In this document: positions 14,768-23,191 of the stretch, in pieces
Numbering within the stretch: the stretch's first letter is position 1
How the letters are laid out: each line of letters opens with the position of its first letter
From: a virus
Virus record (IMG/VR): IMGVR_UViG_3300042695_002368
Location: 1-29,449 of that record
Reading direction: 5' to 3' (one strand)
Length of the DNA: 29,449 nucleotides
Program-made: the position numbers and the translations under genes
Notes under the pieces: generated by a model
What the model was told of the DNA's origin: nothing
Seen by the model: only the letters and a program-made list of their open reading frames with translations
Database searches by the model: none

Positions 14768-15372
14768 GCGGAGATCTCGTCGACAGGTATTTCATCTACA
14801 TCTATGCCTGCGCTGATCACGGCCGAACCCACGATCATTCGGCCATAGCCCACGGGTACCGGATGGCCTTGGGCGGTGGTATTCACGGCCCCGTTGAAGA
14901 CATAGCTGGGGCGGTTTTCTGGGCGCTCGGACGGCTCAGAGGCCTTGGCCGTAGGCGCAATCATCTGGGCCACACCGCCCAAGATCATGGATGTGCCCAC
15001 CGAATACAGGGTGGCTTGGGACAGGAATGAACCCGCTGCTGCCCAGCCCATCGGGTTCCACCAGGACACCGCGATCAGCGCCGCCCCCAAGAGAATCTGG
15101 CCTAAGCCATTACCTCCAGCACCCGAGACAACGGGCGCGATGGTGATGCGCTGCTGGCCGGTGGGCTCATGCAGGCGATCGAGCGCCAAAGCATCGCGCC
15201 CGACCAACACCCGGTAGCCCACACCCCGCTCGCCAGAGGACACCAGCTCCCGCTCAAATTGAGGGAAATTGGCGCACAGGGCCCGAACAGCCTCTGCGGC
15301 CGAGGCCACCGTCATCTGATGCCGACGGCCAAAGCGCCTGCCCAGTTCACCATGAAGAAGAATCGTGGCCAT
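14764..15372 (-). CDS. I: Tail assembly protein gpI
   Basis: A 202-residue lambda gpI homologue. A ubiquitin-like N-terminal domain (MATILLHGELGRRFGR, VASAAEAVRALCANFPQFE) is followed by a Gly/Ala-rich hydrophobic middle (about 88-146) and a C-terminal segment with GHPVPVGYGRMIVGSAVISAG. It acts in assembly of the tail tip with gpJ, gpK and gpL and is not usually found in the virion. It starts 26 bases inside the end of gpK, and its stop overlaps the gpJ start. Confidence 0.93.
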   Translation of the reverse strand: MATILLHGELGRRFGRRHQMTVASAAEAVRALCANFPQFERELVSSGERGVGYRVLVGRDALALDRLHEPTGQQRITIAPVVSGAGGNGLGQILLGAALIAVSWWNPMGWAAAGSFLSQATLYSVGTSMILGGVAQMIAPTAKASEPSERPENRPSYVFNGAVNTTAQGHPVPVGYGRMIVGSAVISAGIDVDEIPVDEISA

Positions 15373-16123
15373 CGCGTGACTCGTTATCAGAGCAGTGTGC
15401 TTGTACGTGTTGGTGTGTGTGCAAGTGTGGATGCCGCAAAGCGTGGGTGGTGACCTTGTGCCAGTAACCGCCGTACACGTCCCGACTCGAGAGCCTGCCC
15501 TGCAGGTGGTGCAGGATCAAACCATCCCCCAAATACACCGCCGCATGGTTGGGCACAGGGGAAGCCACCTGCATCAAGAGCACATCCCCCACCTGAAGGT
15601 CTGCCAGATCGGTGGTGTGAAACCCAGCGGAGCCGAAGTTGTCCAGGTACAGGTTCATGCCTCGTTTCCACCACTCGTCAAAGCGCTCAAAATCAGGCAA
15701 CTCGATGCCGCGCTCCTGGGCATACCAGTCACGCACCAAGGCGTAGCAGTCGAGCACCCCATGTGCCCATTGACGGCCCACCAACGGCGCGACGTAGCCC
15801 TGAGGCTTGATCTCAACCCACTGAGCTGTTGGAAACGACACGATGAACCAGGGCAGACCCGTCGCCTCGCAGGCCACACGATCGGCCTGGCTGGGCTCAG
15901 CAGGCAAGCTCGGGTGCGAATGAAAAACACCGACGATTTCGCCTTGGCGGTCGGCCTGGACGTAGTCCTCCGGGTGGATCACGAACTGGTCGGTGCCCAC
16001 ACCGATGTTGCGGCAGGGGCAGTACACCTGCCTGCCCTTTTGAACGATCAGCAGCCCGCAGGCTTCACGGGGGAATTCTTTCGCAGCGTGGGCCAGTGCC
16101 AAGGATTGATTGATTTCGTTCAT
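15347..16123 (-). CDS. K: Tail tip peptidase gpK (JAMM + NlpC/P60)
   Basis: A 258-residue two-domain protein. The N-terminal MPN/JAMM domain has Glu20 in FPREACGLL and the metal site HSHP...SQAD (His68, His70, Asp81). The C-terminal NlpC/P60 domain has the nucleophile in HGVLDCYALVRDWY (Cys126) and the His in PNHAAVYLGDG (His193). The NlpC/P60 domain can cut cell-wall peptides during DNA entry, and the JAMM domain probably acts in tail tip assembly. All key residues are present. Upstream of the ATG at 16123 an 11-base spaced copy of ATCCATGAACGA makes a second, out-of-frame ATG. Confidence 0.95.
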   Translation of the reverse strand: MNEINQSLALAHAAKEFPREACGLLIVQKGRQVYCPCRNIGVGTDQFVIHPEDYVQADRQGEIVGVFHSHPSLPAEPSQADRVACEATGLPWFIVSFPTAQWVEIKPQGYVAPLVGRQWAHGVLDCYALVRDWYAQERGIELPDFERFDEWWKRGMNLYLDNFGSAGFHTTDLADLQVGDVLLMQVASPVPNHAAVYLGDGLILHHLQGRLSSRDVYGGYWHKVTTHALRHPHLHTHQHVQAHCSDNESRDGHDSSSW

Positions 16124-16174
16124 GGATCTCGTTCATGGATTGCATTCGTGGATTTCATTTGCTGACTTCGTTCA

Positions 16175-16894
16175 TCACCTGAACAAGCCCGCTGCCGGAA
16201 ATCCCCCAAACGGCAACTCGGCATTGGCCCCAAAGCGCCTCTGACAAGACGCCAGCCGTTTGCCACAGGCGTCTTGCGCCCTGCTGCTCGCCACCTCATC
16301 ATTGGCATTGAAGAACGCGCTGCCCGTGTAGCCGCACTCGGCACCCCGGTAGGACCAGGGGCAGACGTTTTGCACGATCTGACGGCGAGGTAAGCTGACG
16401 CCTTCCAAGTCAAACGCTGCGGCCAATTCGAACTCGACCACCTCGCGGGTCTCGCGCGATTTGCGGTCAACGCAGTACACATCGTCGGCAAACTCGGCCT
16501 GTGGGTCAGCGGCCGGGTTCACGCCGTCTGCAAAATTAACCGCATCCAGGTACTTGGCAAGCGTGCGTTTACGCGTGATCCTGGCACCCACGAGGTCCTG
16601 GTAGCTCAGCACGAGCGCGGTGATCGTGCCCGTGACGTTGGCCACCCGCAGCCGGGGACGGGGCACTTGCCCGCCGCCGTTGAACTCAAAGCCCTCGACC
16701 TGAATCGGAAATGCCTCGTAGGCATGGCCTTGCCAGACCACGCGCTGCATGAGTGCGTTGGTGCCGGCATGAAACCGCACCGGTCCTTGACCAAACAGGG
16801 ACAGATCGAGGACAAACAGCTCGATCACGGCGCTGGGTGCAAGTTTCTGGATTTCTGCGGTGATCGCTGGATAGGTATGGATTGACTCGGTCAT
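16175..16894 (-). CDS. L: Minor tail protein gpL (Fe-S cluster protein)
   Basis: A 239-residue lambda gpL homologue of the tail tip. The N-terminal two thirds carry the family segments IELFVLDLS, GFEFNGGGQVPRPRLRV and REVVEFELAAAFDLEGV. Cys178, Cys187, Cys210 and Cys217 have spacings of 9, 23 and 7, matching the four cysteines reported to hold a [4Fe-4S] cluster in lambda gpL. The start overlaps the gpM stop by 4 bases. The 51-base gap to gpK is unusually loose for this operon. Confidence 0.96.
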   Translation of the reverse strand: MTESIHTYPAITAEIQKLAPSAVIELFVLDLSLFGQGPVRFHAGTNALMQRVVWQGHAYEAFPIQVEGFEFNGGGQVPRPRLRVANVTGTITALVLSYQDLVGARITRKRTLAKYLDAVNFADGVNPAADPQAEFADDVYCVDRKSRETREVVEFELAAAFDLEGVSLPRRQIVQNVCPWSYRGAECGYTGSAFFNANDEVASSRAQDACGKRLASCQRRFGANAELPFGGFPAAGLFR

Positions 16895-17229
16895 GACAGA
16901 TCAAACACCTGTTTGAACGTGGCCCGCACCGTCTCGACATTGGGCTCATCCACCGAGCGGTTCCACTCTTCGCAGGTGAACTTGGCAGCAGTGCCTGCAG
17001 GGGTAGTCCACTCAAAGGCCTGCACACCCCCGCAAGCGCGCAAAAACGCATCGATCGCACCCGCGTCTTGCGCAGTGCGTCCGCGAAACTCCAACGTCCA
17101 GACCTCCGCTTGGGTGTGGATGCCAAAGGCCAGGCGCTGCTCATAGCCATCGCCAAATGCCACCCGGCGAACGTTGGGCCGCATGGTCAGACTGGCACCC
17201 AGCGAAGGAATCCATGTGAACTCTGCCAT
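16891..17229 (-). CDS. M: Minor tail protein gpM
   Basis: A 112-residue protein matching lambda gpM in size, order and sequence style (FTWIPSLGAS, RVAFGDGYEQRLAFG, AFEWTTPAGTAAKFTCEEW). It links the tape measure region to the tip complex. The ATG sits directly after the tape-measure stop codon, and its own stop overlaps gpL. Confidence 0.95.
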   Translation of the reverse strand: MAEFTWIPSLGASLTMRPNVRRVAFGDGYEQRLAFGIHTQAEVWTLEFRGRTAQDAGAIDAFLRACGGVQAFEWTTPAGTAAKFTCEEWNRSVDEPNVETVRATFKQVFDLS

Positions 17230-19704
17230 TTACAAAGCCCTCCTGCTGTCGAGCAAACCACCGGCCCGCTTTTGGGCAAGCAACTCTTGGCGCACTGCAT
17301 TGGCCACCGCCTGACCCAGGTCACGACCGCCCGCGTTGTCACCCCGTGTTGATGCACCCGAGTCCGAGACGTTCACGGAAATGTTGAAAATGTCGCCGCC
17401 CCCCAATCCCGAATCCGCGCTCGTGTTCACGGTGACGGGAATGGTCCGTCCATCGGGCAAGGGCACATAGGCCTCTGGCCGCGAGCCCTCGCCAAACACA
17501 GCCAGTTGAGGTGAGTTGGCAATGCCGCCACTGGCGTAGCCCCGTAGCGGCAGTGGTCCCTCTGCCGTCATGACTCCGCCATCGGCAAAGCCAAAGAAGC
17601 TGCTCATGGCTTTGGCCAGAGGCAGCGTGATGGCGCGCTGGATCTGGATGCGGATCAGGTCCGAGATGATGGAGTTCGCCAGTGACCTGAAATCGAGCTT
17701 GCCCGTCATCACAAAGCCCACCAGCGCATCGGTCATGCCGTTGAAAGCGCGGATGGTGGCCGCTTCCATTTGCTTGCCAATTTGCTCGGCTTCCTCGGCC
17801 ACAGCGCGCAGGCCTTTGGCAAATCCGGCCTCGGGGTCCGAGAGCTCCTTGGCCCGCTGCGTCAACAGCTGAGCACCGTCTGCCGCCTGGCGCGCAGCGT
17901 CTTCGATTTTTTGGAGGGCGTCGGCGAGCTTTTCGTTGCCGGGGGCGGCGTCTGCCAGCGCACGCGCCTGCTGGGCCAGGGTGGCCAGCTGGTTGGCACT
18001 TGCCTGCCTGGCCTCAGCCAAACGGCTCAGCGAGTCCAGCTCGCTGATGGCTCCGGTCTCGCGCAGGGTTTTGATCTGCTCTTCGCTCGCACGCAACTGG
18101 GCCTGGCCACGCGAGGCCTGCTCTTGCAGGTCCTTGAGCGATTCACCCGGCAAGCGCATCTGGCGCTCCAGGTCTGACTGCTGCGCATCGCGCTCGAGCT
18201 TTTGACGCTTGAGGACGATTTCCGCGAGTTTGTCTTGCAGTTTGAGTTTGTCTTGACTGGTTTTAGCGACCAAATCCAGACCTCGGCGCAAAACAGCCTC
18301 CTCATCCGAAGACAGGGCACCGAGCTTTTGCGTGAAATCTTGCTGCGCAGCCAGGCGGGCGTCACTGGCTTCCTTGAAACTGAGGTAGCCCTGGGTTTCA
18401 TAAAGATCGATGATGCGTTGTCGGTCCTTGAGGATGCCCGACTCCACATCCACCAGGCCTTGCAGGCGCTTGAGCTCACTGTCGATGCCCGCCAAGGCTG
18501 TGGCTGTTACGGCCGTGGTGGCGGTGTTGTAGTTCAGGCGCTTGCGGGGAGCATTCACAGCAGTTTCAGCATTGGCTGCATCGGTGCCTTTGCGAATGTC
18601 TTCAAAGCGCTTGGAGACCGCATCAGCCAGCAGCGGCATGTCCCAAAGTTCGACATAGTTCTGGTTGGCTTGCGCGACGATCGCGTTGCGCTTATCGAGC
18701 GCCGCTTTGAGGCGAGAGCGGTTTTCTTCAGAAAACGGGTTCACGCCCTCACCGCCTGCGAGGAAAGTCCCCGCCAACTCGATGTCTGCCCATACCGCCT
18801 GGAAACTGCCAATCACCGATTTAATGGTCTGGCCGATGCCGCGCAGGGCGTCGATGACTACGGCAATGGCGTAAGCGGTGTTTTGGGCCCAGGTGGTGAG
18901 CGCGCCTTCGCTGCGCAGGCGCTGGATGCCGCCCACGGCATCGTCGGTGCCAAAGAGCACCTGTTTGAGCTCTTGCGCCAACACCGTCATGGACGGAATG
19001 GCGGCAGTGACCAGGGTCTGCGCGACAAAGCCGGTCTCGGCCTTCATGCGCGCCAGAGCCTTGGAGGCGTTGTCCGCTTCCTCGATCTGCTGGGCCGTGA
19101 GGCGGATGTTCAGGTCCTGGTTTTCTGCGAGGTCTTTGAGGAAAGGCAGCATGGTCGCGCCCGACTTGCCAAAGAGCTCCATAGCAAGCGCTGTTTTACC
19201 CGCACCGTCCTCAAATTCGGAAAGCTTCAAGGCCACATCGTTCATGACCTCAGCCGGATCGCGCAGGTTGCCGCTGGCATCCTTGGCCCGGATGCCCAGA
19301 AACTGCAGCGCCTTGGTGGCACCGGCCGTTTCATCGTCCACGCCTGCCAGGCCCTTGGAGAGTTTAGCAAGGCTCCCGCCAATGGCGTCCATGGCGGTGC
19401 CCGAGATGGTGGCCACCGGCGCAAAGCCCGACAGTGCCGTGGCACTCGCCCCCGTTTGCTCAGCCAGGCCTTGCAGCGCAGCCGATGTCTCCAGGGTTTG
19501 AACGACAAAGTCGCGCAGCGCGGCCACCGAAGTGGTGCCAATGACCACCGCAAAGGCGGTCCTGGCAACGCCTGCCACTTGCTGCAGCGAGGCTTTCATA
19601 TCCGAGGCATGCCTGTCCAAAAGACGCGCGCTGCGCCCGAGATCGGCCTGAAACTCGGCGGTGTCGGCCGCAAGTTTGATGACCAGAGAGCCGATATCAG
19701 CCAT
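17230..19704 (-). CDS. H: Tail tape measure protein gpH
   Basis: An 824-residue tape measure, near the length of lambda gpH (853), so the tail should be of similar length. The N-terminus (MADIGSLVIKLAADTAEFQ) and the first 300 residues have the usual tape-measure helices and small hydrophobic stretches. Residues about 430-620 form long charged coiled coil. The C-terminal part (SLANSIISDLIRIQIQRA, FFGFADGGVMTAEG, GEGSRPEAYVPLPDGRTIP) is characteristic of the lambda gpH C-terminal family. It fixes tail length and is ejected during infection. It starts 9 bases after the gpT stop. Confidence 0.96.
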   Translation of the reverse strand: MADIGSLVIKLAADTAEFQADLGRSARLLDRHASDMKASLQQVAGVARTAFAVVIGTTSVAALRDFVVQTLETSAALQGLAEQTGASATALSGFAPVATISGTAMDAIGGSLAKLSKGLAGVDDETAGATKALQFLGIRAKDASGNLRDPAEVMNDVALKLSEFEDGAGKTALAMELFGKSGATMLPFLKDLAENQDLNIRLTAQQIEEADNASKALARMKAETGFVAQTLVTAAIPSMTVLAQELKQVLFGTDDAVGGIQRLRSEGALTTWAQNTAYAIAVVIDALRGIGQTIKSVIGSFQAVWADIELAGTFLAGGEGVNPFSEENRSRLKAALDKRNAIVAQANQNYVELWDMPLLADAVSKRFEDIRKGTDAANAETAVNAPRKRLNYNTATTAVTATALAGIDSELKRLQGLVDVESGILKDRQRIIDLYETQGYLSFKEASDARLAAQQDFTQKLGALSSDEEAVLRRGLDLVAKTSQDKLKLQDKLAEIVLKRQKLERDAQQSDLERQMRLPGESLKDLQEQASRGQAQLRASEEQIKTLRETGAISELDSLSRLAEARQASANQLATLAQQARALADAAPGNEKLADALQKIEDAARQAADGAQLLTQRAKELSDPEAGFAKGLRAVAEEAEQIGKQMEAATIRAFNGMTDALVGFVMTGKLDFRSLANSIISDLIRIQIQRAITLPLAKAMSSFFGFADGGVMTAEGPLPLRGYASGGIANSPQLAVFGEGSRPEAYVPLPDGRTIPVTVNTSADSGLGGGDIFNISVNVSDSGASTRGDNAGGRDLGQAVANAVRQELLAQKRAGGLLDSRRAL

Positions 19705-19713
19705 GGGGTTTCC

Positions 19714-20426
19714 TCATCTTTTAACCCGGTGAGCGAACATGGCCTTGAAACGGACGATGTTCAGCCGAGACTCGTCAATGGCAGGCGTCTTGGGTGAATC
19801 TGCCTTGTGCTGCCTGTCCACAAAGGGCATGAAGTCCTCAGGCGTGAACGGCCTGCCCTCTTTGCTGCGGTGGGCGTTGGCCAAGGTGCAAGCCACGATG
19901 GCCGAACGCAAATCCGCCCGAAAATCTCCAAAGGGCTCGAGCTGATAAAACGCCATCCACTCGGTGAGCTCGTCCGAGCCGATGCGAGCCAGGAGTTCCC
20001 GAACAGGCAGGCTCATCGCCAGCGCCAGCCGAAACACAAAGCGCCGGGCGGGGCTGGCAATCAGGCGTTTTTTGCGGCTTGGGCCTCATCGATGCCAATG
20101 CCGTTCAAGCGCTGGGCCACGGCAAACACCCGGTCCAGCGCGCGGGCGCTCTTGCGTCCGAGGGATTCGATGTCGGCGTCATGAAACAGGCGCTCGCCTG
20201 ACTCACCACACAGGGTGAGCGAGACCAGACGCGCGCGCACGTTTTGCATGCGCTGGTCTTGGGACGACGGGCTGGAATCTCGGCTGATCAGACTTGCCTC
20301 GAAGGCGTCACGGTCCGTACCGGTCATGGTGCGCACGCAAACTTGGCCGCCCCACTCGGGGACGCTGACGATTTCACGCGGCAGATCATCTGCAGCGAGG
20401 ATGGCTTCTTTGGACAGGAGGTTCAT
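19714..20426 (-). CDS. Tail assembly chaperone fusion gpGT made by -1 frameshift
   Basis: A product of about 237 residues made when ribosomes slip back one base at the A_AAA_AAC site (20067-20073) near the end of the gpG-like gene. The T frame then runs from 20067 to the stop at 19714 (117 residues, including EWMAFYQLEPFGDFRADLR, typical of the gpT-like family). There is no good independent start for T: the first codon candidates are GTG without a Shine-Dalgarno sequence. In lambda, gpG and gpGT load the tape measure and recruit tail tube protein, and their ratio matters. Confidence 0.88.
20024..20073 (-). promoter_or_regulatory. Programmed -1 frameshift signal (slippery site plus stem-loop)
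   Basis: The slippery heptamer A_AAA_AAC lies at 20073-20067 in the frame of gpG, three codons before its stop. Eight bases downstream, 20058-20052 (GCCAGCC on the minus strand) pairs perfectly with 20030-20024 (GGCTGGC), a 7-bp stem with a 21-base loop. Slip site, spacer and stem match the classical -1 frameshift layout, and the T frame is in the -1 register. Confidence 0.88.
20061..20426 (-). CDS. Tail assembly chaperone gpG-like
   Basis: A 121-residue protein (MNLLSKEAILAADDLPREIV...) in the lambda gpG position between the tail tube and tape measure genes. The motif WGGQVCVRTMTGTDRDAFE is typical of Burkholderiales prophage gpG-like proteins. ATG at 20426 is chosen because it lies 4 bases after the tail-tube stop; the longer frame starts at TTG inside the previous gene. 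It ends just after the frameshift site. The role is to coat and chaperone the tape measure during tail assembly. Confidence 0.88.
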   Translation of the reverse strand: MNLLSKEAILAADDLPREIVSVPEWGGQVCVRTMTGTDRDAFEASLISRDSSPSSQDQRMQNVRARLVSLTLCGESGERLFHDADIESLGRKSARALDRVFAVAQRLNGIGIDEAQAAKNA

Positions 20427-20430
20427 GGTT

Positions 20431-20841
20431 TTAGCTTTCAGTGATGTCGCCGTCGATTTCAATGCTCACGCTGGCTTCAACCACCGCGTCCACACCACCT
20501 TGCACGCTGAACTGCGTGACATAGCCGTAGAAGGTCCAGGTGGCTGCGGCCACATCGGTGAAGGTGATCCGAAATTGACGACGGGCACGGTTGGCGCGAT
20601 CGGTGCGAAGGCCCTGGTGCACTGCGTCTTCGGGGTTGAAGTGCAGGCTGAGCGAGAGCTGACCCTCGTCTCGCAGTCCCACGCGTTTTTCTTTGGAGGT
20701 CGAAGCCAGATTGGTCACATCGATGACCGAGGCCTGACCACCGGGGCCCTGAAACGAGACCACGTTGGGAATGGTTTCAAAGGTGGTAGTGCCAAAGCGG
20801 GCAATGGCAATGCCCTGTGCGGTGATGGCGGTGCTGCTCAT
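20431..20841 (-). CDS. Major tail (tube) protein
   Basis: A 136-residue tail tube protein. Residues SVIDVTNLASTSKEKRVGLRDEGQLSLSL are typical of the lambda gpV/TP901-1 tube family, and the C-terminal part (FRITFTDVAAATWTFYGYVTQFSV) continues the beta-sandwich. It lacks the extra C-terminal Ig domain of lambda gpV. It polymerises into the tail tube around the tape measure. It lies between the tail terminator-like gene and the gpG-like gene. Confidence 0.93.
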   Translation of the reverse strand: MSSTAITAQGIAIARFGTTTFETIPNVVSFQGPGGQASVIDVTNLASTSKEKRVGLRDEGQLSLSLHFNPEDAVHQGLRTDRANRARRQFRITFTDVAAATWTFYGYVTQFSVQGGVDAVVEASVSIEIDGDITES

Positions 20842-20857
20842 GCATATGCTCCTTGTT

Positions 20858-21220
20858 TCATGTTGAACTGCCCTGTCGGTAGTAGGTGTAGTCCACGCTC
20901 ACCCGGTACAGCCGGGCCTGATCTTCAAATTCACTGAGCCCCATGCGCACATCGGCGACGGTACTCTTGTCCACCAAAAGCGCCGCCAGGACCTGGTCTT
21001 GCAGGTGCAAAGCCTCCTGGTAGGTTCTGGCGTAGGTGTCGACCTGCACGCGCACGCGCTGCAGGCCACGTGACAAATTAGGCCCATCGATGCCAAAGAT
21101 GTGCTCTTGCGCGATGGGCGTGTAGACGATGGCCGGGTACTGGGTGCTTTGTGGGGCCACGAGGGCATACACCTCGCCACCTGCCAAAACCTTGATGACG
21201 TCAAAGAAGTCCTGCACCAC
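20858..21220 (-). CDS. Tail terminator/completion protein (DUF3168-like)
   Basis: A 120-residue protein resembling the DUF3168 family of tail completion proteins (QYPAIVYTPIAQEHIFGIDG, RVRVQVDTYARTYQEALHL). These cap the tail tube and join it to the head, like lambda gpU. The start is GTG (two adjacent GTG codons at 21220 and 21217). It follows the HK97 gp10-like gene by 6 bases. Confidence 0.88.
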   Translation of the reverse strand: MVQDFFDVIKVLAGGEVYALVAPQSTQYPAIVYTPIAQEHIFGIDGPNLSRGLQRVRVQVDTYARTYQEALHLQDQVLAALLVDKSTVADVRMGLSEFEDQARLYRVSVDYTYYRQGSST

Positions 21221-21226
21221 GAGGTC

Positions 21227-21718
21227 CTAGATTTTTGTTCTGAAGTTTTTGGCTTCAAGCGCCACCCGTTGCTGCAAGCGTTCTTTAATAGCCTGCACGG
21301 CTTCGCGGCGTTTGGCTTCAAGTGCCGGGCGCAGAAAGGGGCGTGCACTCATCTTGCGGGTGCCAAACTCCACAAAGCGCCAGTACCAAGCGTCCTGGGA
21401 CAAGTTACCCTTCTTGCCCTGCTTGCGGTACTTCTTGCCGTGGCGCACGGTCACAAAGAAGGTCTGACGCGTGAGGCCGGAGAGCTCTGGGATGTGCTTC
21501 ATGATCACCGAGCGCTTGAGGGTGCCCGGTGGGGGCTGGTTTGCGCCCAAGGACTGAGCTGCTTTGGGTGCCTGAGCACGCGCTTCGTCCCGCACGACCT
21601 TGGCCCCGGCGTAGACCGAGGCACGCAGACCGTTTCTGGCGACACGCCCTGGTAATTCGCGCAGGGCTTTGCCCAGTTCTGCCAGACCTTCGACCTTCAC
21701 GGTTTCACGTTTAGCCAT
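21227..21718 (-). CDS. HK97 gp10-like head-tail joining / minor tail protein
   Basis: A 163-residue basic protein of the HK97 gp10 family: VEGLAELGKALRELPGRVA at the N-terminus, then KVVRDEARAQAPK, and AWYWRFVEFGTRKMSARPFLRPAL, which is the family signature. It acts in joining head and tail. Two ATGs are adjacent (21721 and 21718); the second leads into MAKRETVKVEG. It overlaps the upstream gene by 8 bases. The central HGKKYRKQGKKGNLSQ loop is strongly basic. Confidence 0.92.
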   Translation of the reverse strand: MAKRETVKVEGLAELGKALRELPGRVARNGLRASVYAGAKVVRDEARAQAPKAAQSLGANQPPPGTLKRSVIMKHIPELSGLTRQTFFVTVRHGKKYRKQGKKGNLSQDAWYWRFVEFGTRKMSARPFLRPALEAKRREAVQAIKERLQQRVALEAKNFRTKI

Positions 21719-22061
21719 CATCGAGCCCTTGCGAAGCCAACAAAATGAGTTTGACCCGGCGCTCGTCTTCGTCCAAGGCTGAGTGAATGTTGAACACCCG
21801 GGTCTTGTAGAGCACGCGCATCTGGGCCACCTGCTGAGGGTCGTCAAAAAGACGCTGGTAGCGCACCGTGATCTGGTGGGTCAGTTCAGCTGAGAGTCGG
21901 CCAGCGATCACCGCCTCACGCCCGGACAGGGACTGGATGTCGGCCCACACGGTAGCCACATCGAGCCAGGTTCGGCAGGGGCCACCCAGGCGGTCTTTGG
22001 TTGTGCTGGGGCGCTGGATCTTGATGCGGCGCGTCAATGCGCCGGCTCCGATCGGGTTCAT
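21711..22061 (-). CDS. Head closure / head-tail adaptor protein (SPP1 gp16-like)
   Basis: A 116-residue protein of the phage head-tail adaptor family. It begins MNPIGAGALTRRIKIQRP, followed by WADIQSLSGREAV and HQITVRYQRL, and then a short beta-rich C-terminus (YKTRVFNIHSALDEDERRV). It closes the filled head below the connector. The order connector, closure protein, gp10-like, terminator is the standard HK97/SPP1 order. Confidence 0.92.
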   Translation of the reverse strand: MNPIGAGALTRRIKIQRPSTTKDRLGGPCRTWLDVATVWADIQSLSGREAVIAGRLSAELTHQITVRYQRLFDDPQQVAQMRVLYKTRVFNIHSALDEDERRVKLILLASQGLDDG

Positions 22062-22068
22062 AGAGACC

Positions 22069-22692
22069 TCATATCAGGGGTACCTTGTAGGGATCGAGCA
22101 GGCCATCAACGAAGGGCAAGGGGTCGATGCGACCTCTGGCCATCGAGGCGACTTCCTCGCGGTGGGCGTACAGACTGCCCAGGCGCAGCTTGATCCAACT
22201 TTTGATGCCTTCGGGCACATCCGATGGGCCGCCATACCCGACATCAAAGACTACCGAGACAGCACCTATTTGCGGCAGCGCTACGGGCCAGATTTGCCCA
22301 AACACTGGCGTGATGCGGGCAGGCTCACAGGCCTTGTCCACCGTGTAATGGGCAGCAGGCATGACCTGCGAGACACCCATCATGTCCAAGTAACGGATTT
22401 CCACCACCGATTGCAGGGGCGACTTAGGGATAAGGATGGCATGCCCGGGCAGCGTGAAGGCCTGCCCTGCAGGCACCCCCATGAGGCCACAGCCAGGAAA
22501 GCTGTCGAGCACCATGCGCCAGCGGGCCGTCACCAACTGCCGCTGGGTCAGCATCTCGGCCGCTTGGCGGGCTGCCGAGATCAGGGCCTGGATCAGGGCA
22601 TCGTCCTCGTCAAAGTCCACGCGCAGGTGGAGCTTGGCTTCAGCCAGCGAGACCGGCTCAGCCACTGGCAGGGTAATCAACTGCATGGGCAT
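22069..22692 (-). CDS. Head-tail connector protein (HK97 gp6-like)
   Basis: A 207-residue connector. The N-terminus has the family pattern EPVSLAEAKLHLRVDFDEDDALIQALISAAR, and the C-terminal helix (EGIKSWIKLRLGSLYAHREE) is usual. It forms the ring that attaches to the portal. The ATG at 22692 is followed by another at 22686; the sequence does not decide between them. Order and size fit. Confidence 0.93.
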   Translation of the reverse strand: MPMQLITLPVAEPVSLAEAKLHLRVDFDEDDALIQALISAARQAAEMLTQRQLVTARWRMVLDSFPGCGLMGVPAGQAFTLPGHAILIPKSPLQSVVEIRYLDMMGVSQVMPAAHYTVDKACEPARITPVFGQIWPVALPQIGAVSVVFDVGYGGPSDVPEGIKSWIKLRLGSLYAHREEVASMARGRIDPLPFVDGLLDPYKVPLI

Positions 22693-22712
22693 GCACAGCT
22701 CTGCGCTTCAGA

Positions 22713-23162
22713 TCAAACGATCTGAGCCACTGCAGCCTGGTTGGCTGTCTCGGCTGAGGCCAGTCGCGGATTGACGCCTAACAGCTGCGCCGAGGTGTTG
22801 GCCGCAGCAGTAGCCACAGTGACCATGAGGCGAACGTAGGCAAAGCCGTTGTTCACATCGAGCTCTTCAGGGCGCAGATTGATGAGTGCCTGACAGTTGG
22901 CACCGTTGTTGGCCTGACTCAGCTGGGTGATGGCTTTGCCCGCCACGTCCTTGGCACCGGAGCCACTGATGTCAAGTGCTTGCTGTAACTTGGCGTCGAC
23001 GGTGGCACCTGTGGCCAGTGCACCGGTTTGCACCAGCGCCAGCAGGCCATGGTGGGTGTTCAGCGGCACCCAGCCGGTGTTGGCAGCACCCGTGGCCTGA
23101 TTGCCCGGATCGAGCGTTGCAAGAATGGACAGCTGCTCGCTGCCTTTTGCGTTGGGAAACAT
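22713..23162 (-). CDS. Probable head decoration or accessory head protein
   Basis: A 149-residue protein of unassigned family between the capsid and connector genes, a place often taken by decoration proteins. It is Ala/Asn/Gln/Thr-rich, nearly free of Cys, and looks beta-rich (GWVPLNTHHGLLALVQTGAL, NNGFAYVRLMVTVATAAANTSAQLLG). The ATG at 23162 has a strong AAGGAG at good spacing, suggesting high expression. The segment RPEELDVNNGFAYVRL is the most family-like part. The decoration role is inferred from position and size. Confidence 0.72.
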   Translation of the reverse strand: MFPNAKGSEQLSILATLDPGNQATGAANTGWVPLNTHHGLLALVQTGALATGATVDAKLQQALDISGSGAKDVAGKAITQLSQANNGANCQALINLRPEELDVNNGFAYVRLMVTVATAAANTSAQLLGVNPRLASAETANQAAVAQIV

Positions 23163-23191
23163 GAGGGTTCTCCTTAGGGTTCAGGCGACGA

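Noticed and set aside
16121-16145. Spaced repeat of ATCCATGAACGA upstream of gpK
   Set aside because: Two copies 11 bases apart probably reflect a small local duplication; the upstream ATG is out of frame with gpK and gives no credible product.
18788-18800. ops-like GGCGGTAT on the minus strand in the tape measure gene
   Set aside because: It differs from the ops core GGCGGTAG at the last base, lies within conserved coding sequence and is far from any promoter. I could not do an exhaustive motif scan.
18202-19797. 531-codon plus-strand open frame opposite the tape measure gene
   Set aside because: It lies antisense to an unmistakable tape measure and matches no family; long antisense frames are usual in GC-rich coding DNA.
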